Source of the DNA: Thermaerobacter sp. PB12/4term
GTDB lineage: Bacteria > Bacillota > Sulfobacillia > Thermaerobacterales > Thermaerobacteraceae
Assembly (NCBI RefSeq): GCF_003403315.2
Contig: NZ_CP048407.1
Location: forward strand, 682,001-746,000
DNA: 64,000 nt
Direction: 5' to 3'
Shown: positions 1-8,673 of the stretch, one piece after another
Layout: each line of letters begins with the position of its first letter
Numbering within the stretch: the first letter of the stretch is position 1
Notes under the pieces: model-generated
Told to the model about the DNA's origin: nothing
Database searches by the model: none
What the model saw: the letters and a program-made list of their open reading frames with translations, nothing else
Translations under genes and position numbers: made by a program

Positions 1-2
1 GG

Positions 3-500
3 GCCGGGCCGGTCCCGGCGGTCGTCCCCGCCGGATCCGGCCCGGAGGACGGCCGCCCGGAGGCCGAACCAGGCCAGGCGCAGGCGGGGGGCGAGGGCGC
101 CATCGCCCGGGGCTTCATCGCCGCCAGCCTGCTCTTCTGCGTTGGGCCCATGACCGTCCTGGGTTCGATCCAGGACGGGCTGGCGGGCGACTACCAGCTG
201 CTCGCGGTCAAGGCCACCCTGGACGGCTTTGCTTCCCTGGCCATGGCCCCTGCCCTGGGGCCGGGCGTGGCCCTTTCCGCCCTCACCGTGCTGGGGGTGC
301 AGGGGAGCCTGACCCTGCTGGCCGGGCTCATCAGCCCGTGGATCAGCGAGCCCATGCTCAACGAGCTGACCGCGGCGGGCGGGGCGCTGGTGGTCATGAT
401 CGGTCTGGGCCTGCTGGACATCCGGCGGCTGCCCGTGGCCAATTTCCTGCCCGCCCTGGTCTTCGCCCCGCTGCTGGCCCGGCTGGCCGGCCAGGGATGA
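3..500 (+). CDS. DUF554 family membrane protein, C-terminal part
   Basis: The reading frame is open from the window edge, so the true start lies upstream. The stretch GFIAASLLFCVGPMTVLGS followed by SIQDGLAGDYQLLAVKATLD is the signature of DUF554 (YdfK-like) integral membrane proteins of unknown function. Several hydrophobic segments follow (around positions 230-330 and 380-480) and the protein ends in a short hydrophobic tail. An Ala/Gly/Pro-rich piece precedes the conserved part, a feature seen in many proteins of this window. Family assignment is firm; function is unknown. Confidence 0.8.
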   Translation, partial: AGPVPAVVPAGSGPEDGRPEAEPGQAQAGGEGAIARGFIAASLLFCVGPMTVLGSIQDGLAGDYQLLAVKATLDGFASLAMAPALGPGVALSALTVLGVQGSLTLLAGLISPWISEPMLNELTAAGGALVVMIGLGLLDIRRLPVANFLPALVFAPLLARLAGQG

Positions 501-611
501 CCGGGCGGGGCCTGGCACCGCCTGCGGGGACACAAAACGGGTTGCTGCGGCGTAGGGTGAAAGGAGCACTCCCCCGGCAAGCCTTTCCAGCGTGGAGGAG
601 GGATCGACCCG

Positions 612-1454
612 ATGCCTGACGGCAACCCCAATCAAGGCGGCCTGGCCGGCGGTGTCCCCACCCGGGGAGGGAATCCTCCGGCGCCGGAGCTGTCTGGTGA
701 AGGCGGCCTGGCCGGTGGCGCGCCGGCCCGCGGCGGCAACCCCCCGGCGCCTGAAGGGGGCCTGGCGGGAGGCGCCCCGACCCGCGGCGGGAACCCACCC
801 GCCCCCGCGGCCCTGGCGGAAGGGGGCACGCCCCAGGAGCCCGTGCCCCAGCTTGGCCCGGCGCCGGCCGCTCCCGCCGGTGAGACGGCGCCTCCGGCCG
901 GGCCGGGCCTGGAGAAGGCCGCAGCCCAGAGCGGCGCCCCCGAAGGCGTGCCGCCGTGCCCCGGCGGCCAGCCGGTCCAGGTCCAGCCGGGGGACACCCT
1001 GTTCCTGCTGGCCCAGCGCTACGGCGTTCCGCTGGCCGCCGTGATCCTGGCCAACCCCCAGATCGTCGACCCCGACCGCATCGTGCCCGGGCAGTGGATC
1101 TGCATTCCTTCGGCGCCCCCCGGCTGCCCCGGCGGCCGGCTGGTGGTGGTGCAGCCCGGCGACTCCCTGTTCACCATCGGCCAGCGCAACGGGGTGCCCG
1201 TGGAGGCCATGATTGCCGCCAACCCCCAGCTGGCCGACCCCAACCAGATCCAGCCCGGCCAGGTGGTCTGCGTCCCCCGGGCGCCTGTAGGCTGCACAGG
1301 CATCCTGTACGTGGTCCAGCCCGGGGACACCCTGTTCCAGGTCGCCCAGCGCTTTGGCGTGGAGCTCCAGGACCTCGTCGCCGCCAACCCGCAGATCACC
1401 AACCCGGACCGCATCTGGCCCGGCGAGGTGGTGTGCGTCCCGGCAGGGGGATGA
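612..1454 (+). CDS. Triple-LysM domain protein with Gly/Pro-rich repeat N-terminus
   Basis: 280 residues. Three LysM modules (about residues 117-165, 173-222 and 230-278), each with the VQPGDTLF...QRYGV core and an ending like PGQWICIP; LysM binds peptidoglycan or chitin-like glycans. Each module ends in cysteine-containing C(I/V)P, so disulfides are possible. The first 70 residues are repeats of GGLAGG-P-RGGNPPAP, encoded by matching DNA repeats (about 635-800). No signal peptide is visible, so it is either exported by another route or placed on the spore, as LysM proteins such as SafA are; that is inference. A GGAGG ribosome site lies about 10 bases before the ATG. Confidence 0.8.
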   Translation: MPDGNPNQGGLAGGVPTRGGNPPAPELSGEGGLAGGAPARGGNPPAPEGGLAGGAPTRGGNPPAPAALAEGGTPQEPVPQLGPAPAAPAGETAPPAGPGLEKAAAQSGAPEGVPPCPGGQPVQVQPGDTLFLLAQRYGVPLAAVILANPQIVDPDRIVPGQWICIPSAPPGCPGGRLVVVQPGDSLFTIGQRNGVPVEAMIAANPQLADPNQIQPGQVVCVPRAPVGCTGILYVVQPGDTLFQVAQRFGVELQDLVAANPQITNPDRIWPGEVVCVPAGG

Positions 1455-1516
1455 ACCGGCGGGCGGGACCGCCCTTCGGCCGTGCCCGCGCCGTGACCCC
1501 GGCATGCGCAGCCTCC

Positions 1517-1552
1517 AGCGAGCCCGGCCGGGCGGAACCGGCCGGGCTCGCT
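1517..1552 (+). terminator. Intrinsic terminator after LysM gene
   Basis: Perfect 15-bp stem (1517-1531 with 1538-1552), six-base loop, then GCCTTTCTT. It closes the LysM gene transcript. Confidence 0.8.
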
Positions 1553-1697
1553 GCCTTTCTTCCGTGCCGGCGGCGCCCCCCGGGAGCCACCGGGGCATAC
1601 TCCCTCCAGGAAAGGGGACGGTTCGTCCCGTCCCCCGAACAATCCCCTCCGGCGCGGCCCCGGGCCGCCGTCGCCGGGGGGCGGAGGAGCGGAGAGC

Positions 1698-3302
1698 ATG
1701 GCGAACCGAGCGGGCGGCAACGGTCAGGACCGGTCCCCCCGCCGCGCCGCGGCCCCGCGACCTGCCGGGGGTGGGCGGGCGGCTGCCCAACCGCGGCGGG
1801 CGGGGGAGCCGGCGGCCAGCGGGATGAGCGGCGGTGATGCGGGTGCCGCGGGCGGGGCGACCGCCGGCGAGGCGGCGGGGCGCGCCGGCGCCGGGGATCG
1901 GCAGGAGTCCCCGGAGCGCGGCGGGCGTCGCCGCATGGTGCCCCAGCCCCTGCGAGCCCGGCCCATCGGCCTGCGGGCCGCCCGGGCGGGCGGCCGGCCC
2001 ACCGGGCCCATTCCCCTGCCGGCCTACCAGCTTGAGGGTGCAGGCGCCGGTGGGATACCGGGACCGGGACGGGCGGGTGCCAACCGCACGGGATCCATGG
2101 GAGCCTCGGGGCCGGGCGCCGGTGGCGGGACGGGCGGCGGCGTGGCGGGCGAGACCGGCACCGTGACGGGACCGGGTCCCAACCAGAAGGACGACATCCG
2201 CCAGTCCTTGTGGGTGCGGCGGCCGGACCTCTTCTACGGCAAGCCCAACCGTGGCAGCCACCGCGCCGCCTATGCGGAACCCCTGGCGCCGGAGCGCGAG
2301 CAGCTGCAGGCGCCGTCGGACCCGGCCGCCCTGCGCCGGGAGGGGGTCGAACGCGTGCCCGCGGCCCGCGAGCTTCTGCCCCTGGGCGAGCAGGGGGCCC
2401 CTGCGGCGGCGGGCTACCTGCCCGCCCGGCCGGCGGCGGGCCGGGTCGACCGCCAGGTGGCCCGGCAGCTGGCACAACGGCCGTCCCCCAGCTCCCAGGG
2501 AAAGCCCGTCGCCCGGACCCGTCCGGCGGGGGTGACCGCGGGCACCGTGCGCTGGGAAGCGGCGGGTGAACCCGGGGAAGGGATGACCGGTCCCGTCCCG
2601 GCGCCGGCCGGGCCTGGAGCGCCGGCAGCCGGGCGCGGGGACCCGGCCGCGGACGTCACGGCCCCTTCCAGGGCGCCGGCAGCCGCCGGCCCCGGTGACG
2701 GGGCCAAGCAGGAACCCGCTCCGGTGGACGGGCCTGCGGGCCCCGGCGAGCCTGCCGGCTCCGGCGAGACGGGCCCCGCTGCGCTGGTCCAGGAGGTGGG
2801 CGGCGCCCCCGTGCCGCTGACGCCCGAGGCGGCCCTGGCTGCGGCCACCGGCCCCAACGCCGGCGACAGCGTGCGCGAGAACCTGGGGGCCACGTTGCAG
2901 GCCTGGGCCGGGCACGAGGTGGCTCCCCGCAGCCAGGTGGCCGCGGAGCAGGCCGCGGGAAACCCCGAGTCGCGCCCTGCGGCCACAGGTCCCGGCGCCG
3001 GCGGGCAGGAGCAAGGTGGAGGCGGGCAGGATCGGGCGGAGGAGGCGCCCCTTGGGGATGCCGCCGGCGGCCACCGGCTGGAGGCGGCGGCGGAACTGCG
3101 GCCCCGCCCGCGGTTGACGGCGACCCTGCGGCCCCGCTCCTTTCCCCAGGGCAAAGCCGCGGCCGGCATCTACGGGCGGCCGCCGGGGGACCGGTCCACC
3201 GATGCCACGGCCCTGACCCGCGGTGCCATCCGGGCGGCGCGGGAGCGCTGGGAGTCCCGGGACGGCGGCGGTGAGGGCGGGCAGGAAGGCCGGACCCCGT
3301 AA
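1698..3302 (+). CDS. Hypothetical disordered Gly/Ala/Pro-rich protein
   Basis: 534 residues, almost all low complexity (G, A, P, R, E), with no recognised domain. More ordered islands are near residues 170-215 (QSLWVRRPDLFYGKPNRG... AYAEPLAPEREQLQ) and at the C-terminus (LRPRSFPQGKAAAGIYGRPP). A GGAGGAGCGGAGAG ribosome site precedes the ATG, which supports real translation. No signal peptide or membrane segment. I cannot assign a function; a structural or coat-like role would be a guess. Confidence 0.55.
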   Translation: MANRAGGNGQDRSPRRAAAPRPAGGGRAAAQPRRAGEPAASGMSGGDAGAAGGATAGEAAGRAGAGDRQESPERGGRRRMVPQPLRARPIGLRAARAGGRPTGPIPLPAYQLEGAGAGGIPGPGRAGANRTGSMGASGPGAGGGTGGGVAGETGTVTGPGPNQKDDIRQSLWVRRPDLFYGKPNRGSHRAAYAEPLAPEREQLQAPSDPAALRREGVERVPAARELLPLGEQGAPAAAGYLPARPAAGRVDRQVARQLAQRPSPSSQGKPVARTRPAGVTAGTVRWEAAGEPGEGMTGPVPAPAGPGAPAAGRGDPAADVTAPSRAPAAAGPGDGAKQEPAPVDGPAGPGEPAGSGETGPAALVQEVGGAPVPLTPEAALAAATGPNAGDSVRENLGATLQAWAGHEVAPRSQVAAEQAAGNPESRPAATGPGAGGQEQGGGGQDRAEEAPLGDAAGGHRLEAAAELRPRPRLTATLRPRSFPQGKAAAGIYGRPPGDRSTDATALTRGAIRAARERWESRDGGGEGGQEGRTP

Positions 3303-3531
3303 CGAAGAGGGCAACGATCTGGACTCGCTGGACTCGGGGGGGCCGGATTCGGGGGAGGGTCGGGGCGGCCCGGATGCAGGGTCGGGACCGGCACCGGTCG
3401 CGGGGAGGGCGGGCAACGCCCTTCCCCCGGCGGGCAAGGGCATCCCGCCGGAAGCGGGCCGCTGGTGCCGCCGGACGGGCTGCACGGATCGCAAGGACGC
3501 GCCCGCGCCATGGGTGAGGTGAGCAAGGGCG

Positions 3532-4449
3532 TTGACGTCATCGCCTGTGGACGAACCAGCCGGCCGGCGGATCGCCGCGGCCCTGTGGGGCCTGGCTTGT
3601 GGAGAGGCCGTGGGGCGGGCCTGGGGTTCCTCCCGGGCCGCGTCCGGGTTGTGCACGACGCCCCCGGCCGGCCCTGCCGGTCTCCGCGTAGGCCCGGCGA
3701 CCCGCCTGGTGATCGCACTGGCCCGGGCCGTCGCCGCCGGGGAGGGCCGGGTCGACCCCAGCCCGCCTGTTGAGGTCGCCGCCGCCCTGGCGGGTTCTGC
3801 GCCCGGTCCCCTGGATCCGGCGCTATGGGCGGTCGTGGCCGGCCTGATCAACCGGCCTGACGATCTGCAGTGGCTGGTGGAGGATGGGGTTGCCCTGGTC
3901 CAGGCGGTGGCCGGTGCCGCGCCGGTCCCGCCGCCGGCTCCCGCGGCCCTGGCGGCAGCCGCCGCCGTCGCCGCAGCCGTGTCGGCGGCGGTGGCGGGGG
4001 AGGGGCCGGAGGCGGTGCTGGACCGGGCTACCGAAGCCGCGGCGGCGGCCGTGGGGGTGGCAGGTTCGGCCGCCGGGGGTGAAGAGCCGGCCGCGGCCGT
4101 GGCCCATGCCCTGGACACCCTGCGCCTCACCCTGGCCGGGCGCGGGGCGGGCGAGCCGCCGGGCCATCTGGCCGCCATCCTGCGCAGTCGCTGGGAACCC
4201 GGCCTGGAGCCTGGCCGGGCCGTCCCCTTTGCCCTGGTCCTGGCGGCAGCCTGCGCTGACGCCGGGCGGGCCGTTCAGGAGGCAGCCGGCGCCGCTCTGC
4301 CCGGCGCGGCGCCGGTGGTGACGGCCCTGGCGGGCTGTGTGGCCGGTGCTTTGGCCCCCGCCAGCGTGCCCGCCGCCTGGACCGGTGCCCTCGACGAGCT
4401 TGCCCAGGACATGGAGCGCCTGGTCCCGGAACTGGCCCGCTTGCGGTAG
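3532..4449 (+). CDS. Degenerate ADP-ribosylglycohydrolase-like protein
   Basis: 305 residues, TTG start chosen because AGGTGAG lies nine bases upstream. The N-terminal ALWGLACGEAVGRAWG resembles the GxxxGDAxG opening of ADP-ribosylglycohydrolases, and the C-terminal half (alpha-helical, with ALVLAAACADAGRAVQEAA then VTALAGCVAGALAP) resembles their end, where a GGDTDT metal site normally precedes GAIAGA. The acidic metal-binding residues (DDT near the start, DTD near the end) are not seen, so it is probably not a hydrolase. The rest is Ala-rich helix. The 229-bp gap before it holds nothing I recognise. It is followed 48 bases later by the response regulator. Confidence 0.5.
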   Translation: MTSSPVDEPAGRRIAAALWGLACGEAVGRAWGSSRAASGLCTTPPAGPAGLRVGPATRLVIALARAVAAGEGRVDPSPPVEVAAALAGSAPGPLDPALWAVVAGLINRPDDLQWLVEDGVALVQAVAGAAPVPPPAPAALAAAAAVAAAVSAAVAGEGPEAVLDRATEAAAAAVGVAGSAAGGEEPAAAVAHALDTLRLTLAGRGAGEPPGHLAAILRSRWEPGLEPGRAVPFALVLAAACADAGRAVQEAAGAALPGAAPVVTALAGCVAGALAPASVPAAWTGALDELAQDMERLVPELARLR

Positions 4450-4497
4450 CGTCTTGTTCGGGGAGACCCCCGCGCCGGATGGGAAGGAGGCGGTGCC

Positions 4498-5411
4498 GTG
4501 TCCGAGCGGATCCTGCTGGTGGATGACGAGGCCGCCCTGGTCAAGGGCCTGCGCCGGAGCCTGGAGCAGGCGGGCTTCGAGGTGGAGGTGGCCACCGACG
4601 GGCGCCAGGCCCTGGAGAGGTTCGCGGCGGGCGGCATCGACCTCATCATCCTCGACCTGATGCTGCCCGAGGTCGACGGCCTGACGGTCTGCCGGGAAGT
4701 GCGCAAGACGTCCCAGGTCCCCATCATCATGCTGACCGCGCGGGACGAGGACGTGGACCGCATCGTCGGGCTCGAGCTGGGGGCCGACGACTACGTGGTG
4801 AAACCTTTCAACCCGCGCGAGCTGATCGCCCGCATCCGGGCGGTCCTGCGGAGGGTGAAGCCGGCCGGCGGAGTGGCCGCTGGCGTGGCCGTGGGGACGC
4901 CCGTGGCGCCCGGCCGCGCCGGCGCCCCGGCCGGTGGGCCGGGCAGGACCGCCGGCGGTACGGGGGCGGCGGGGGCAGCCGGCGGGGCAGGGCCGGCCAC
5001 GGGGCAGGCGACGGCCGGGGCGGCTCCAGGGGCCGCAGCCCCGGGGGAGGGCGAGGGGGAGGTCCTGGTACGGGGACCTTTGCGCATCGACCGGGCCCGC
5101 TACCGGGTGACGCTCCAGGGGCGCGCCGTGGAGCTGACCCCCCGGGAATTCGACCTCCTGCTGGTGCTGGCCCAGCGGCCGGGTCGCGTCTACACCCGGT
5201 GGAACAGGTGTGGGGGTACGATTACGCGGGCGACACCCGCACCGTGGACGTGGCGGTGCGCCGGCTGCGGGAGCGCCTGGAACCCGATCCCGCCCATCCC
5301 GTCTTCGTCCGCACCAAGTGGGGTGTGGGCTACTATTTTGCTGAGCCGGAGGAGATCGCCCGCCGCCTGGGAGGTGGCGAGGCGGCGCCCGAGACCGGCG
5401 TAGGCCGCTAG
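4498..5411 (+). pseudogene. OmpR-type response regulator, reading frame broken in DNA-binding domain
   Basis: GTG start with AAGGAGG upstream. The receiver domain is complete (acidic pocket DDE near residue 10, phospho-acceptor D53 in LIILDLMLPEVDG, K102 in YVVKPFN). A Gly/Ala-rich linker of about 75 residues follows, far longer than usual, then the winged-helix domain. At about 5199 the frame changes: one frame ends ...RPGRVYTR and the +2 frame resumes at VEQVWGYDYAGDTRTVDVAVRRLR and runs to a stop at 5411. Family members have EQLL between these pieces, so about ten bases seem deleted. Either a sequencing error or a real loss of DNA binding; the original frame would continue to 5403 with unrelated sequence. 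Partner kinase follows. Confidence 0.8.
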
Positions 5412-5694
5412 CGACGGGTGGGGAGCACCACAGGCACCGCCACAGGCCGGCGGGGGCCGTCAAGCGGTGGCCGGGAACGGGTGCCCCGGCCGGGGCCGGT
5501 GCGGGCGCCGGCGCCATGTCGCCGAAGGGGCGCTGCCCGGTGCGTCCGGGACGCGGCCCGGCGGTACCAAGAGGCCACCGGCTGGCCGGCCGCATCGCCG
5601 GCCCCCCGGGCGGGAGCCGCCGCGGGAGCCCCGGCCGCTCCGGCGGGCGCCCGCCGCCCCTCCGTACCACCCTTGCCATCGGGAGACGGGTACC

Positions 5695-7764
5695 TTGTCC
5701 CTGCGCTGGAAGATCATCCTGGCCTTGCTGGCCGTAACGCTGACCAGCCTGGCCGTGACGGTCCAGGTGGCCAGCGACACCACCCGGGGCGTGCTGCTGC
5801 GCGACCGGCAGTCCCGGGCTCTGGCCACCGCAGCCTTCTTCGCCGGCAGCCTGGGCGATGCCATCGCCGAGGGCGACCGGGAGCGGCTGGCCAATCAGGT
5901 GGCGGCCCTGCGCCTGCAGGACCTGGGCCGGTTGCTGGCCGTGGACGACGCCGGGTTCGTCCTGGCCGACACGGCGGCGGGCACCGATGCCAGCCTGGTG
6001 GGCCACCGCCTGGAACACATCGAGATCGTCAGCGCCCTGCAGGGGGTGAGCCGTGCCGGCGTCCGCCGGCTGCCCGACGGCCGGTACGCCATGTACGCCG
6101 CGGCGCCGGTGCGCGGGGCGGGCGACCGGGTGGCGGGGGCCGTGGTCCTGTCCACCGACGTGACCGACGTCTTTGCCGCCGTGGACCAGATCCGCCGGCG
6201 CATGCTGCAGCTGGGGGCCCTCATCGCCCTGGGGGCCGGAGCGGTGGCCTACCTGTTCGGTGCCTACCTGGCGGCGCCCCTGCGGGAGCTGGCCCGGGCG
6301 GCGGGGCGCATCGCCCGCGGCCGGTTCGACGAGCGGGTGCCGGCCCGGGGCGGGGACGAGCTGGCCCAGCTGGCCCGGGCCTTCAACGACATGGCGGCTC
6401 ACCTGGCCCGCATCGACGAATCCCGGCGCGACTTCATCGCCAGCGCGTCCCACGAGCTGCGCACGCCCGTGGCCGCCCTGAAGACCCTGACCGATGCCCT
6501 GATCCATGACCCCGACGCCACCCTTGAGGACTACCGCGAGTTCCTCCACGACATCGACGACCAGGTGGAGCGCCTGGCGCGGCTGACCTCCAGCCTGCTC
6601 ACCCTGGCCCGGCTGGACCGGGAGAAGGAGACCGTCGACCTGCGGCCCGTGCCGCTGGCGGAGCTGGTGACGGTGGTGGCGGGGTGGCTGGAGCCGGAGG
6701 CCCGCCGGCTGGGTTGCCGGATCCGCCTGGAAGGCCGGGGCAATCCCCAGGTGCTGGTCGACCGGACCAAGATGGAGCGGGCCATCACCAACCTCCTGGA
6801 GAACGCCATGAAATACGGCGGGCCCGGCCTGGTGCGGGTGGTCTTCGGCGAGCAGGCGGGCTTCGCTGCCGCGGCGGCCGGCGCCGCCCTGGCGGCCGAG
6901 CTGGCCCGGCCGGACGAACCGGCCGCCCCGGAGGCGCCCGCCGGCGCAGGGGCAGCGGGCGGAGCCGGCGCCGGGACGGCGCCGGGCCCAGGCACGGGTG
7001 CCCCAGGCCATGGGGGCGAAGCAGCCGCGGCGGCACCCGCTGGTGGGGACGGTGTGGCGAGGGCTGCGGGGGGTGGGGCCGTACCCGAGGCTCGAGCGGG
7101 GAGTCCCTGGGGCCCGGGGGCCGGTCCGGGCCCGGCGGGTGGAGCGGCTCCCGGGCCGGAACCTGCCCGGCAGCCGGGCGCGGAGCGGGATGGCGATCCT
7201 GGTCCGCTGCCGGAGCCCGCGCAGCCGCCCGCGCCGGGGGCTCCGGGGGAGGGGCCGGCCGTTGCGCCGGCCGGGTCGGGTGGTCCGCCTCCCCAGGCAG
7301 CGGCCGCCCGCCCGCCGGATGGGGCCGGCCCGCCCGCGGGCGCGGTTCAGGGCGTCCAGGAAGAGCCCGCCTACCGCGTGGTGGGCGACGACGACCCCCT
7401 CCGGCGGAGCCCGCGGGTCGCCTGGGTGTGGGTGATCGACCGCGGCCCCGGCATTCCCGCCGAGGAGCTTCCCCACCTGTTCGAGCGTTTCTACCGCGTG
7501 GACCGGGCGCGGGCCCGGGGCGGCGATGCGGGTGGGGCCGGCCTGGGCCTGAGCATCGTGCGGGAGATCCTGCGCCTCCATGACGGCGTGGTGGCCGTGG
7601 CCAGCCAGCCCGGGCGGGGCAGCGCCTTCGCCCTGTACTGGCCTGTGGTGGAGTGGCCGCCGGGCGGGACGGCTGCGGGCGCCGGTACTGCGGCGGCCGG
7701 CGGGGCCGGGGCGTCGGCTGCGACGGCGCGGGGTGCGGCGCCAGGGGCCAGGGCCGCAGGCTGA
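5695..7764 (+). CDS. Sensor histidine kinase with large insertion in ATPase domain
   Basis: About 689 residues from a TTG at 5695 (GGGAGACGGG upstream); the open frame further upstream is not coding-like. Order: membrane segment (5-25), extracytoplasmic sensor (26-167), second membrane segment (168-192), HAMP (about 193-245), HisKA with phospho-acceptor His253 (ASASHELRTPVAALK), then HATPase with N-box NLLENAMKYGG (Asn366/370). Between N-box and G1 box (VIDRGPGIP, Asp582) lie about 185 residues of Ala/Gly/Pro-rich sequence; in relatives this spacing is about 40. G2 motif GGAGLGLSIV is intact, so activity is plausible. Pairs with the response regulator 283 bases upstream (that gap shows nothing). 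Confidence 0.85.
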   Translation: MSLRWKIILALLAVTLTSLAVTVQVASDTTRGVLLRDRQSRALATAAFFAGSLGDAIAEGDRERLANQVAALRLQDLGRLLAVDDAGFVLADTAAGTDASLVGHRLEHIEIVSALQGVSRAGVRRLPDGRYAMYAAAPVRGAGDRVAGAVVLSTDVTDVFAAVDQIRRRMLQLGALIALGAGAVAYLFGAYLAAPLRELARAAGRIARGRFDERVPARGGDELAQLARAFNDMAAHLARIDESRRDFIASASHELRTPVAALKTLTDALIHDPDATLEDYREFLHDIDDQVERLARLTSSLLTLARLDREKETVDLRPVPLAELVTVVAGWLEPEARRLGCRIRLEGRGNPQVLVDRTKMERAITNLLENAMKYGGPGLVRVVFGEQAGFAAAAAGAALAAELARPDEPAAPEAPAGAGAAGGAGAGTAPGPGTGAPGHGGEAAAAAPAGGDGVARAAGGGAVPEARAGSPWGPGAGPGPAGGAAPGPEPARQPGAERDGDPGPLPEPAQPPAPGAPGEGPAVAPAGSGGPPPQAAAARPPDGAGPPAGAVQGVQEEPAYRVVGDDDPLRRSPRVAWVWVIDRGPGIPAEELPHLFERFYRVDRARARGGDAGGAGLGLSIVREILRLHDGVVAVASQPGRGSAFALYWPVVEWPPGGTAAGAGTAAAGGAGASAATARGAAPGARAAG

Positions 7765-7968
7765 TCCGGCGCCTGCCGCCGGCCCGGCGCCCGCCATCCC
7801 CGGCCGGCGCGGAGCCGGCACGTGGCCGGTCCGCGGGTGCAACCGGCCGGCATCCGGCCGATGCCTGGCCAGCCCCGCACTCCCCGCGCCCGAGGACCGT
7901 CCCGCACCGGAGGCGCAACGGAGGCACGGGCCGGCCAGAGCCGGTACCGTGGCCCCGCGCGGATTCGG

Positions 7969-7974
7969 TACAAT
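7969..7974 (+). promoter_or_regulatory. Possible -10 box before phosphoribosyltransferase gene
   Basis: TACAAT stands in a short AT-richer spot of an otherwise uniform GC-rich gap (7765-8106) and lies about 130 bases before the gene. No convincing -35 box is seen 17 bases upstream (ACCGTG), so this is a weak call. The rest of the gap shows nothing. Confidence 0.25.
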
Positions 7975-8106
7975 GTAAGCAATTTCGCAGCCGAAGGCCG
8001 ATGCGGCCGGCACGTTTCGAGGCGCGGCCGCGAGGCGCGCCATTTCCGGACGACCAGGCGGCGGACCGGGCGAGGGCCCGTTCCTCCGCCGGCTCCGGCC
8101 CTGGGG

Positions 8107-8586
8107 GTGACCGCCATCAGCCAGCCGGTGAAGAAATACCTGACCTGGCAGGACATCGAGCAGCTGGTCGACCGACTGCTGCAGCAGATCCGCATCGACG
8201 AGTACGATGCCATGCTGGTGATTACCCGTGGCGGCATGGTGCCAGCCTGCCTGATCAGCGAAAAGACGGGCATGCGCAACATCCTGGTCGCGGCCGTGAT
8301 GTTCTACACCGGGGTGGGGGAGACCCTCGACCGCCCCACCTTCCTGCAGTTCCCGCCCGACCCCTACCTGAAGGGGAAGCGCGTGCTGATCGTGGACGAC
8401 GTCTGGGACAGCGGCCGCACCGTGGCCGCGGTGCGCCACCGGGTGGAAGAGGCGGGCGGCCATCCCGCCGTGGCCGTCATGCACTTCAAGCCCCAGCGCT
8501 CGGTGGTGCCGGGGCGGCCGGACTACTACGCCGAAGAAACCGACGAGTGGATTGTCTATCCGTGGGATCCCGAATCGGAGCGGTAA
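8107..8586 (+). CDS. Purine-type phosphoribosyltransferase
   Basis: 159 residues from the GTG at 8107 (VTAISQPVKKYLTW); the longer open frame upstream is low-complexity and unlikely to be translated. The PRPP-binding loop VLIVDDVWDSGRT and the N-terminal VITRGGMVPACLI loop are typical of the hypoxanthine/xanthine-guanine phosphoribosyltransferase group, which converts a purine base and PRPP to the nucleotide. Substrate cannot be told from sequence. No strong ribosome site is visible, so the start is approximate. It stands alone between the kinase and the lipoprotein gene. Confidence 0.8.
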   Translation: MTAISQPVKKYLTWQDIEQLVDRLLQQIRIDEYDAMLVITRGGMVPACLISEKTGMRNILVAAVMFYTGVGETLDRPTFLQFPPDPYLKGKRVLIVDDVWDSGRTVAAVRHRVEEAGGHPAVAVMHFKPQRSVVPGRPDYYAEETDEWIVYPWDPESER

Positions 8587-8673
8587 CGACGGGTTTTGCA
8601 ACTTCTCCGACACCTTGCTGATAAACGTGCGTAACGGCGTTGCGGTACGATGGCTGGTGGAGGGGAGGCCATC

